Shown here piece by piece: positions 1-5,086 of a DNA stretch of 5,086 nucleotides. The notes below the pieces were generated by a model. It was not told where the DNA came from and ran no database searches. It was given only the letters and a program-made list of their open reading frames with translations. The stretch comes from Bacteroidota bacterium. Lineage in GTDB: Bacteria > Bacteroidota > Bacteroidia > B-17B0 > B-17BO. The first letter of the stretch is position 1; every line of letters begins with the position of its first letter. A program made the translations under genes and the position numbers. The stretch spans positions 1 through 5,086 of the forward strand of contig CANHPI010000220.1 of the NCBI GenBank assembly GCA_947462425.1, in the 5' to 3' direction.

Positions 1-275
1 AAATATTGTATTTGCAAGCAGATGGTGTTTATACCATCCTTTTTACTAAAAATGGAAAGATTACTTCAACCAAAAATTTAGGAGAATATGAAACCGCATT
101 AGGAACTATTTTTTTTAGATGCCATCATTCATTCATTGTTAATTTAAAATTCATTGCAAAAGTTGAAAAAAGTAGAAGTGGAGAAATAACCTTAGTAAGT
201 GGAGAAAAAATTCCTGTTTCGCAGCGTAAAATTTCTAACTTGAATAAGTTATTGAAACATGGAAACAGGGGTTGA
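1..275 (+). CDS. LytTR-family DNA-binding response regulator, C-terminal part only (5' end outside window)
   Basis: This is the C-terminal DNA-binding domain of a LytTR (LytR/AlgR/AgrA-type) transcription regulator. The frame is already open at base 3 and stops at TGA 273-275, leaving about 91 visible residues. Family hallmarks are all present: YLQADGVYT near the beginning, the K..GEYE helix, the core FFRCHHSFIVNL with a following I, and the closing strand EKIPVSQRK before a basic tail. Family members usually have about 230-260 residues with an N-terminal receiver (REC) domain carrying the phosphorylated Asp; that part would lie left of the window, so the REC domain is inferred. A TTG at 6-8 could be mistaken for a start, but the domain's first strand begins before it, so the gene is truncated by the window edge. 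Such proteins bind paired direct repeats as dimers. One such repeat lies 200 bases downstream, ahead of the adhesin gene, which suggests local control. No convincing terminator follows the stop. Confidence 0.93.
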   Translation, partial: ILYLQADGVYTILFTKNGKITSTKNLGEYETALGTIFFRCHHSFIVNLKFIAKVEKSRSGEITLVSGEKIPVSQRKISNLNKLLKHGNRG

Positions 276-475
276 TTTTAGTTAGTGTAAATTTTAACAA
301 TTTTCAATTTCGTTCTTCTTAAATCTGTACTGTATATTATGCTAATCTTTAAAATATATAAATTAGTCGTTATAAAAATGCATCTAATCCTATAATTAAA
401 ATCTAATTTAATTTTGTAGAATTGCTGAATTTAAGTGCCATTTATCTATTATTTTACGAATATTAAATAAATATT

Positions 476-510
476 ACTCACTTATTAAATCAAAGGACTC
501 ACTTATTAAA
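476..510 (+). promoter_or_regulatory. Perfect 14-bp direct repeat with 21-bp period, candidate LytTR operator
   Basis: The 14-mer actcacttattaaa occurs at 476-489 and again, without a mismatch, at 497-510. The starts are 21 bases apart, two turns of the DNA helix, so both copies face the same side. LytTR proteins such as AgrA are known to recognise two short direct repeats about 21-22 bp apart centre to centre, usually just upstream of the -35 region. Here the second copy ends 29 bases before the candidate -7 element, the position expected for an activator. The sequence is not a good match to the published AgrA or AlgR half-site, so assignment to LytTR rests on spacing and neighbourhood. A looser relative (acttatttatttaaacg, 578-594) lies at the start codon. 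Confidence 0.55.
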
Positions 511-539
511 CGCCTAATCCTTTTCATTTTATAAGTCGT

Positions 540-547
540 TAATTTTG
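540..547 (+). promoter_or_regulatory. Candidate Bacteroidota -7 promoter element
   Basis: The octamer taattttg fits the Bacteroidota primary sigma -7 consensus TAnnTTTG at every fixed position. Transcription would begin around 552-556, giving a leader of about 45 bases before ATG 598. No TTG or TTTG is present in the expected -33 window (about 513-521), which reads as C/T-rich sequence. A missing -33 with a phased repeat immediately upstream is the usual picture for an activator-dependent promoter. In such AT-rich DNA an octamer match can occur by chance. Confidence 0.45.
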
Positions 548-597
548 CGCTGTCATACCAAAATGATACAAAATTGAACTTATTTATTTAAACGATT

Positions 598-654
598 ATG
601 AGAATAAAAGCATTGTTTTTTAGCCTTTTGATTTTTTCAAAAGTTGTAATGTCC
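598..654 (+). other. Sec signal peptide of the adhesin
   Basis: Residues 1-19 begin MRIK, giving a short basic n-region, followed by the hydrophobic stretch ALFFSLLIF and a polar c-region ending VVMS before QT. Cleavage most likely falls between S19 and Q20, a very common Bacteroidota arrangement in which the mature protein starts with Gln. No lipobox cysteine is present, so this is not a lipoprotein. The protein therefore enters the periplasm through Sec, the first step before any type IX export. Confidence 0.85.
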
Positions 655-3600
655 CAAACAGGAACAGTTGGCTCGCCATTTACTTCGCTTTATCAAGCTA
701 GAACTGTAACTACGCCTGGAACCTACTATTTTAATTTAGGTGGCACTACGTTCAATACGCATGTAGCTGCTGATGGTTGGCTTTTAGTTGCTATTGATTT
801 TGTAGGCGATCCTGCAGGTAATCTACCCCAGGTTAATAGCCTTACAACAGCTACGCGTGCTATTTTAACACCTTCTGTGTTAAGTTCGTTAAACGAAATT
901 AAAAAAGTAAAAATTTCAACAAGTAATGGTACAACCAATGCTGTAACCACTAACACAACCATAGTTAGCCGAGTAAAAAATAACCAAACGCTTAATTCAG
1001 TGATTGCAGACAACGCTTTATTAGGCGCAGGTACCTGGGTTGGAACGGGTGCAGGTAATTTGAATGGTTTAATTGGCTGTAACTCAACTGGACCTCTTGG
1101 ATTACATGCCCAAATAATACATGGTGCTTGTAATGGTGGATTGTTGCATTGGCAACCAAATGGAGGCTACCGTTCTTCACCCGACTATTTTACCATTCCA
1201 CCATCAGGTACTTCATTTAATTTATGGGTTCAGGCGGCAGATATGCCTGGCGGTATTAATGGGGAAATATGGTATAAAGCCAATGCCGATGTGACGGTTG
1301 CTACTGGTGTTTCATTATGGAAAGATCAAACCCATAATGCCATTAATTTAACACAAGCTACAACTACTAAGCAACCTGTTATAAATAACACAGGTGCTTC
1401 GATGATTAACTTTAATCCAAGCATTGCTTTTGACGGAACGGATGATGTTATAAATACAGCAACAATAAGCCAATCATTAGTAATAGGTGGTGTTAATCCT
1501 AATTTCACTTCATCAAATTTTGTTGTTTACCGTTCTCCAAACACTACAAATGGAATTCTATATAATCAATCAAATGGATCTGGCGGTATTTGGAATATTG
1601 GAATGAATAAAAATTCTGGAATAATTACTAATAGATCTATTGGAAGTATTCCGGTAACTGCAAATGATGTCAAATTACAAAGTGTGATAGGGAATGCAAA
1701 TACATCTGCAAGTATAAATGTTAACGGCAACGTTAGTTCTACAACTTTAGGATCATCCGTTGGTACTGCAGGAAATAGCCCTTTTTGGGTTGGAGCACAA
1801 GGAACAAATGGGTTTTCCGCGTCTCAAATTGCCGAAATAATTGTTTATCCTAGTGATTTATCGACTACAGCTACAAACATACAACGTATTGAAAGTTATT
1901 TAGGTTTAAAATATGGCATTACTTTACCGTTTAATTATGTAGCAAGTGATAATAGTACCGTTTTTTGGAACACAACAACGGCGGCAAGCTACAGTAATAA
2001 TATTGCAGGTATTGGTAAAGATGCCATTTCTGGCTTAGAACAAAAACAAAGTCAAAGTCAAAATACAGGTAATCAGGTTATTTTTGGTTTAGGAACTGTT
2101 GTTGCAAGTAATGCCGTCAACACCAATACCTTTGCAACCGACAAACAATTTATGGCTTGGGGGGATAATAACTTAACAAACGGAGCCATGTTTGTTGAAA
2201 GCGCAGACCCTACCATTAATTACAAAATAAACAGAGTTTGGTTTGCACAAAATACCAACAGTTTTAATCAAGCAGTTCAGTTGTTAGTGCCAGCAACCTT
2301 ATTTGGCGCAGCCTCCTCTGTTTCTAAAGTTATCATTAATAAATTAAATTCTTCATTTCCTAATGATGGCAGTAATATCATTGTTTCGCCAACTTCCACT
2401 ACAACGGTTAATTCAGTCATATATTATGCCTTTAATTTAACAGCTTCTCAAGTATCGAGTAATTTTTATTTTACTTTAGCAAAAACCTGTTCACCTATTG
2501 ATGCAGTATCTATTGTATCGACTCCAACAGCTATTTGCGCGGGTTCAACAGCCACTATTTCAGCAACTTCTGGTGCTACTAATGGTTTATTGTTTAATGG
2601 AACAAGTACCCATTTAAGAACACCTAATATCATTTCAGGTCAGATGCCAACGAATGATGTTACTGTTGAATTATGGTTTAAACCAACGGCAGCTGGTGTA
2701 ATTATGAACGAAATTGGCTTATCTGCTGGGTGGCAAGATACTCAAATAGAAGTTTCTATCACAGGCGAAGTTAAAGTTAGAGTTTGGCCATTAACGGCCG
2801 TTTCTTTGGGAACAGTTACATTAAATACCTGGAATCACGTAGCTTTAAGATACAGTACAGCTGGCACAAAGTTAGATGGTGTTTTAAATGGAGTTCCTTC
2901 TTCTTCTTCCACTATTGGTGTAAGAAATAAAAGTGGTGCCGAAGCCTATTATTTTGGACACACTGGTTCAACAAATCTAGGTACTAATGCCTATTTTAAT
3001 GGGTCTATGGATGAAATCCGTATTTGGAAAGTGGCAAGAACTGATGCCGAAATACTTGCAAATATGTATAAAACCGTTCCTGTTTCTTCTGCAAGTTTAG
3101 TAGCTTATTATCAATTTAATGAATCATCAGGGTCTACAACAGCAGATGCAACTAGTGCTTCAAACAATGGAACGATAATTAACGGCATTGGTTTTTTAAT
3201 TCCTTCTACTGCACCAATCAATACAAACACCTATGTATGGTCTACATCAGCAACTACTGCAAGCATCGCTGTTTCGCCTTCAGTTACTACAACATATTCG
3301 GTGCAAATTTCAGACGCCGTTAATTGTCAGACAACTCAAACAGTTAACGTGACTGTAAATGCATTGCCAAGTATTACAGCAGTAGCCAACCCAATAGTTA
3401 TTTGTACAGGAAGCCCATCTACCTTAACGGCTAGCGGCGCCTCAACATATTCATGGACAAGTGGTCCAAGCACATCAACCAATACAGTAAACACAGCAGG
3501 AACCTATACGGTATTAGGAACAAATGGTAATGGTTGTGTTAATACACAAACCGTTAGTTTATTAGCAAATGCTTCACCAACTTTAACGGTTAATAGCGGA

Positions 3601-5086
3601 TCAATTTGTTCAGGAGATTCTTTTACAATTTCTCCAAGCGGCGCAGCTAGTTATACGTACTCTGGTGGTTCAGATATTGTAAGCCCTCTTATTACAACAA
3701 ATTATACAGTGGTAGGTTCAAATACAGCAGGATGTGTAAGCTCTACAACTTTATCTGTAGAAGTAAATAAAAAACCAAATACATTAATTACAGGCACAAA
3801 TACTATTTGTATTGGGAACTCAGCAACATTGTCTACTCAATTTTTAGGTTCGGCCATAGGTGGCGTTGTAACCTATTCGGCAGGCTATGCTATTCATACA
3901 TTTACGTCTAATGGTACATTTAGTGTAACTGGTAATTTACCTGTAGAATATTTAATTGTAGCTGGCGGCGGCGGTGGCGGTTATCGTCACGGCGCTGGTG
4001 GCGGCGGTGGCGGTTTACTAACAGGTAGTTTGAGCGCAACGGCGGCATCATTTCCAATTGTTATTGGTGCAGGTGGTGCAGGTGGTTCAGCCGCATTACC
4101 TGATGGCCGCGATGGATTGAATAGTTCTGCACTTTCGTTTACTGCTATAGGCGGTGGTGGCGGCGGTTCCAATGATGGACCAACTCCTGGAAATGGAGGA
4201 AGTGGTGGAGGTGCGCCTCAAGGTAGAACACCAGGCACTGGAGTAATTGGACAAGGTAATAATGGAGGTGCAGGAAGTGCAACTAACTATAATCATGGCG
4301 GCGGTGGCGGCGCTGGTGGTGTTGGCGTTTCTGGTACAAATACACAGTCTGGTAATGGAGGCCCAGGTTTATTAAGCAACATTAGTGGTAGTGCAAACTA
4401 TTACGCTGGTGGCGGCGGTGGTGGAGATCACCAGCCAGCATCAGCCTTACAAGCGCTTGGTGGCATTGGTGGTGGTGGAAATGGGGGCGTTCCAAATTTA
4501 AACAATCCTGGTGGTAACGGTGCAGCTAATACTGGCGGTGGCGGCGGTGGAGCTTCAACCACATCTGGAGGTAATTCAAATGGCGGTAATGGCGGTTCAG
4601 GTATTGTAATCATACGTTATTTACTTTCAAATACAGGTAGTGAGCCAAGTTCTTATGCTTGGTCAACGGGAGCAACTACGTCAACTATTTCAGTTACACC
4701 AACTGTTACTTCAACATATTCTGTTGTTGCAACTTCAACAGCGGGATGCGTTGGTAATACCAGTGTGTTTACGGTTTCAGTAAATGCCTTGCCAGTAGTA
4801 ACAGCAGCAGCTAATCCAACAACTATTTGTGGAGCAGGTACATCAACCTTAACAGCAGGTGGTGCATCAACCTACACATGGACAAGTGGACCAAGTACAT
4901 CGACTAATACAACCACTTCAGCAGGAACATATACGGTAAGTGGAACAGATGGTAATGGTTGTGTTAATACACAAACCGTTAGTTTAACTGTAAATGCCTT
5001 ACCAACTTTAACTGTTAGCAATGGAACAATTTGTGTTGGAAATTCATTTACAATGACTCCGAGTGGCGCTTCAACTTACGCTTACT
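598..5086 (+). CDS. Giant secreted multidomain adhesin-like protein with Ig-like repeats, LamG and glycine-rich modules (3' end outside window)
   Basis: The frame is open for 1496 codons with no stop and leaves the window. The start is firm: an in-frame TAA sits at 589-591, and ATG 598 is followed at once by a signal peptide. There is no Shine-Dalgarno sequence, only A/T-rich leader, which is normal in Bacteroidota. Domains by residue: signal peptide 1-19; fibrinogen-like region about 22-207; ConA/LamG-like module 222-442; conserved module 443-629; Ig repeat A (636-921) split by a LamG domain 662-868; Ig repeats B (922-991) and C (992-1060); Ig repeat D (1061-1396) split by a glycine-rich domain 1092-1341; Ig repeats E (1397-1466) and F (1467 onward, cut). 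The protein is rich in Thr, Ser, Asn and Gly and poor in charge. By family knowledge such proteins are surface adhesins or matrix components exported by the type IX system; the C-terminal sorting domain needed to show this is not visible. No catalytic domain is seen. The substrate is unknown. Confidence 0.93.
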   Translation, partial: MRIKALFFSLLIFSKVVMSQTGTVGSPFTSLYQARTVTTPGTYYFNLGGTTFNTHVAADGWLLVAIDFVGDPAGNLPQVNSLTTATRAILTPSVLSSLNEIKKVKISTSNGTTNAVTTNTTIVSRVKNNQTLNSVIADNALLGAGTWVGTGAGNLNGLIGCNSTGPLGLHAQIIHGACNGGLLHWQPNGGYRSSPDYFTIPPSGTSFNLWVQAADMPGGINGEIWYKANADVTVATGVSLWKDQTHNAINLTQATTTKQPVINNTGASMINFNPSIAFDGTDDVINTATISQSLVIGGVNPNFTSSNFVVYRSPNTTNGILYNQSNGSGGIWNIGMNKNSGIITNRSIGSIPVTANDVKLQSVIGNANTSASINVNGNVSSTTLGSSVGTAGNSPFWVGAQGTNGFSASQIAEIIVYPSDLSTTATNIQRIESYLGLKYGITLPFNYVASDNSTVFWNTTTAASYSNNIAGIGKDAISGLEQKQSQSQNTGNQVIFGLGTVVASNAVNTNTFATDKQFMAWGDNNLTNGAMFVESADPTINYKINRVWFAQNTNSFNQAVQLLVPATLFGAASSVSKVIINKLNSSFPNDGSNIIVSPTSTTTVNSVIYYAFNLTASQVSSNFYFTLAKTCSPIDAVSIVSTPTAICAGSTATISATSGATNGLLFNGTSTHLRTPNIISGQMPTNDVTVELWFKPTAAGVIMNEIGLSAGWQDTQIEVSITGEVKVRVWPLTAVSLGTVTLNTWNHVALRYSTAGTKLDGVLNGVPSSSSTIGVRNKSGAEAYYFGHTGSTNLGTNAYFNGSMDEIRIWKVARTDAEILANMYKTVPVSSASLVAYYQFNESSGSTTADATSASNNGTIINGIGFLIPSTAPINTNTYVWSTSATTASIAVSPSVTTTYSVQISDAVNCQTTQTVNVTVNALPSITAVANPIVICTGSPSTLTASGASTYSWTSGPSTSTNTVNTAGTYTVLGTNGNGCVNTQTVSLLANASPTLTVNSGSICSGDSFTISPSGAASYTYSGGSDIVSPLITTNYTVVGSNTAGCVSSTTLSVEVNKKPNTLITGTNTICIGNSATLSTQFLGSAIGGVVTYSAGYAIHTFTSNGTFSVTGNLPVEYLIVAGGGGGGYRHGAGGGGGGLLTGSLSATAASFPIVIGAGGAGGSAALPDGRDGLNSSALSFTAIGGGGGGSNDGPTPGNGGSGGGAPQGRTPGTGVIGQGNNGGAGSATNYNHGGGGGAGGVGVSGTNTQSGNGGPGLLSNISGSANYYAGGGGGGDHQPASALQALGGIGGGGNGGVPNLNNPGGNGAANTGGGGGGASTTSGGNSNGGNGGSGIVIIRYLLSNTGSEPSSYAWSTGATTSTISVTPTVTSTYSVVATSTAGCVGNTSVFTVSVNALPVVTAAANPTTICGAGTSTLTAGGASTYTWTSGPSTSTNTTTSAGTYTVSGTDGNGCVNTQTVSLTVNALPTLTVSNGTICVGNSFTMTPSGASTYAY
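661..1218 (+). other. N-terminal fibrinogen-like region of the adhesin (tentative)
   Basis: Residues about 22-207. The opening, with PFTSLYQA, then [12 protein letters not shown], then [11 protein letters not shown], follows the layout of fibrinogen C-terminal-like domains (a short helix, a G.Y.... strand, then a GGW.LV. strand). The usual first cysteine and the YCDM motif are missing. The only two cysteines in the first 630 residues, C161 and C177, lie in this region and could pair. The later segment ACNGGLLHW followed by NGGY loosely recalls the binding-pocket area of that fold. Fibrinogen-related domains bind acetylated sugars in animals; whether this one binds anything is unknown. It could instead be an unnamed Bacteroidota N-terminal module. 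Confidence 0.4.
1261..1923 (+). other. ConA/LamG-like jellyroll module 1 of the adhesin
   Basis: Residues about 222-442. It opens with [12 protein letters not shown] and [10 protein letters not shown], the degenerate form of the common Bacteroidota pattern 'W.KA..GV....v..W.DqSGN'. It continues with [16 protein letters not shown] (the typical F.G.dD strand of LamG-like folds) and ends with [25 protein letters not shown]. These edge motifs recur around LamG-like domains of large surface proteins in the phylum. The preceding [11 protein letters not shown] is the usual linker into this module. Expected role: a beta-sandwich for carbohydrate or protein binding. No ligand can be named from the sequence. 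Confidence 0.7.
1924..2484 (+). other. Conserved Bacteroidota module following the LamG-like domain (DUF8202-type, from memory)
   Basis: Residues about 443-629. The signature is a W-N-T strand, then [20 protein letters not shown] and VIFGLGTV, then MAWGDNN and INRVWFAQN. This string of motifs is familiar as a domain that follows the '[10 protein letters not shown]' end of LamG-like modules in Flavobacteria and relatives. I believe Pfam calls it DUF8202, but I cannot confirm the name here. Its function is unknown; it is probably a beta-sandwich spacer or binding unit. A short in-frame repeat of caaagt (2047-2058) encodes the QSQS stretch. Confidence 0.6.
2503..3360 (+). other. Ig-like repeat A of the adhesin, split by a LamG domain
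   Basis: Residues about 636-921. The first half, with [12 protein letters not shown] (C647), and the second half, with [18 protein letters not shown] and C910, together make one Ig-like repeat of the type seen with gliding/T9SS proteins (Pfam Ig_7-like). In intact repeats of this protein the two cysteines are 42-44 residues apart. Here they are 263 apart because residues about 662-868 form a separate LamG domain. The insert has no Cys, so C647 and C910 would be natural disulfide partners across it. Confidence 0.75.
2581..3201 (+). other. LamG/concanavalin-like jellyroll module 2, inserted in Ig repeat A
   Basis: Residues about 662-868. All the usual landmarks of a LamG-like jellyroll (Laminin_G_3 type) are visible in order: [10 protein letters not shown] at the first strand, VTVELWFKP, then [10 protein letters not shown], a short turn in DGVLNG, then [17 protein letters not shown] and AEI, and finally [12 protein letters not shown] and ATSASNNGT. 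The last element is the common Bacteroidota tail describing the closing strand. Such domains bind sugars or proteins, often with calcium. The module is complete, which argues it folds on its own inside the host Ig domain. Confidence 0.88.
3361..3660 (+). repeat. Ig-like repeats B and start of C; first copy of a 300-bp duplicated segment
   Basis: Residues 922-1021. Repeat B carries VICTG (C936), [24 protein letters not shown] (C980); repeat C starts near 992 with C1004 and later has C1046, running to about residue 1060. The segment aligns without gaps to residues 1397-1496 (offset 475 residues, 1425 bases), with 71 of 100 residues identical by my count. Bases 3524-3561 are identical to 4949-4986 over 38 positions. 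Most other differences are silent or conservative. This is a recent internal duplication or gene conversion. Confidence 0.9.
3778..4785 (+). other. Ig-like repeat D of the adhesin, split by a glycine-rich domain
   Basis: Residues about 1061-1396. The first half has [12 protein letters not shown] (C1071), the second has [17 protein letters not shown] and AGCV (C1384). The halves match the ends of intact repeats, and the second half closely resembles that of split repeat A (YxWSTxATT...TTYSV). The cysteines are 313 residues apart instead of 42-44. The material between, about 1085-1345, is a glycine-rich domain without Cys. Confidence 0.72.
3871..4620 (+). other. Glycine-rich domain inserted in Ig repeat D
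   Basis: Residues about 1092-1341. It opens with a strand pattern [15 protein letters not shown] and [13 protein letters not shown], and closes with [10 protein letters not shown]. These two ends bracket the widespread glycine-rich module (Pfam Gly_rich_2 type, as I recall) found in phage tail proteins and large bacterial surface proteins. Five runs of six glycines lie at 1123-1128, 1134-1139, 1185-1190, 1271-1276 and 1313-1318, with a five-run at 1234-1238. Related phage tail-tip adhesins pack such runs as bundles of polyglycine II helices with variable loops between them that contact the receptor. Here the non-glycine loops include TNYNH and [13 protein letters not shown] binding role is inferred. 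The sequence is not Gly-X-Y, so it is not collagen-like. Confidence 0.8.
4786..5085 (+). repeat. Ig-like repeats E and start of F; second copy of the 300-bp duplicated segment
   Basis: Residues 1397-1496. Repeat E has TICGAG (C1411), [24 protein letters not shown] (C1455). Repeat F begins near 1467 with TICVG (C1479) and is cut by the window edge. It is the partner of 3361-3660, ungapped. Because F corresponds to C, and C was followed by a split repeat, the next repeat beyond the window may also carry an inserted module. That is a prediction, not something visible here. Confidence 0.9.

Larger units (their letters stand above)
276..597. other. Non-coding intergenic spacer, strongly AT-rich
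   Basis: This 322-base stretch separates the regulator from the adhesin gene. It contains no plausible gene; the longest short frame with an ATG (339-395) encodes only 18 residues. I see a phased direct repeat (476-510) and a candidate -7 element (540-547), listed separately. No GC-rich hairpin with a T-run follows the regulator stop; only a five-pair all-AT stem (aaatt/aattt) occurs just after it. The first 200 bases hold nothing else I can name. The heptamer agtcgtt occurs twice (365-371 and 534-540), the second copy touching the candidate -7 element; this may be chance. Confidence 0.8.

Noticed and set aside
6..8. TTG as start of an 89-residue standalone LytTR protein
   Set aside because: The frame is open upstream to the window edge, and the first strand of the LytTR domain begins before the TTG, so the gene is simply cut by the window.
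276..315. Possible terminator after the regulator gene
   Set aside because: Only a five-pair all-AT stem with no clear T-run; too weak to call.
339..395. 18-codon frame in the spacer (ATG 339 to TAA 393-395)
   Set aside because: No ribosome-binding context and no feature beyond what random AT-rich DNA gives.
492..523. Inverted repeat aaagga / tccttt with a 20-base loop overlapping the phased direct repeat
   Set aside because: Only six pairs and a long loop; probably chance. The direct repeat is far stronger.
726..1508. Minus-strand open frames of 60-95 codons opposite the N-terminal part of the adhesin
   Set aside because: The plus-strand frame here is clearly coding and continuous; the antisense products show no recognisable domain.
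3987..4613. Proline-rich minus-strand open frames (3987-4172, 4428-4613) and a Ser/Thr-rich one (4096-4296)
   Set aside because: They are the reverse complement of the GGC/GGT/GGA glycine codons of the adhesin; low-complexity products with no start context or family resemblance.
3871..4620. Collagen-like or DNA-encoded simple repeat/CRISPR-like structure in the glycine-rich part
   Set aside because: There is no Gly-X-Y periodicity and no regular repeat-spacer spacing; the ends fit a known glycine-rich protein module.
598..5086. Frameshift or pseudogene in the giant gene
   Set aside because: Every codon of the 1496 was read in one frame without a stop, and domain motifs stay in that frame throughout.

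Overview
The window looks like a piece of an AT-rich Bacteroidota genome (Flavobacteriia/Cytophagia-like). The reasons are a LytTR-type regulator, a very AT-rich spacer with no Shine-Dalgarno sequence, a TAnnTTTG-type -7 promoter element, and a giant secreted protein built from modules typical of this phylum (Ig-like repeats of the kind found with gliding/T9SS proteins, LamG/ConA-like jellyrolls). This placement is inferred from gene content, not from a marker gene.

Layout: bases 1-275 are the 3' end of a LytTR DNA-binding protein, probably a response regulator whose receiver domain lies to the left. Bases 276-597 are a 322-bp non-coding spacer. It holds a perfect 14-bp direct repeat with a 21-bp period (476-489 and 497-510), followed by a candidate -7 element (540-547) with no recognisable -33 element. 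From ATG 598 to the right edge there is one uninterrupted reading frame of at least 1496 codons that runs off the window. I checked every codon line and found no in-frame stop or frameshift.

The giant protein has, in order: a signal peptide (1-19); a fibrinogen-like N-terminal region (about 22-207, tentative); a ConA/LamG-like module (about 222-442); a conserved Bacteroidota module (about 443-629); and then a chain of Ig-like repeats. Two of these Ig repeats are split at the same place by unrelated modules: a LamG jellyroll (about 662-868) and a 250-residue glycine-rich domain ending GSGIVIIRY (about 1092-1341). Cysteine spacing shows this directly. Ordinary repeats have two Cys 42-44 residues apart; in the split ones the distance grows to 263 and 313, and the inserts contain no Cys. 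The two intact Ig repeats after each split domain are near-duplicates (71 of 100 residues identical, ungapped, with a 38-bp perfect DNA match). The protein is therefore a super-repeat of about 475 residues in which the same slot carries a different cargo module each time.

Working model (inference): a cell-surface or secreted adhesin, probably exported by the type IX system through a C-terminal sorting domain beyond the window, whose expression may be switched by the neighbouring LytTR regulator through the 21-bp-phased repeat.
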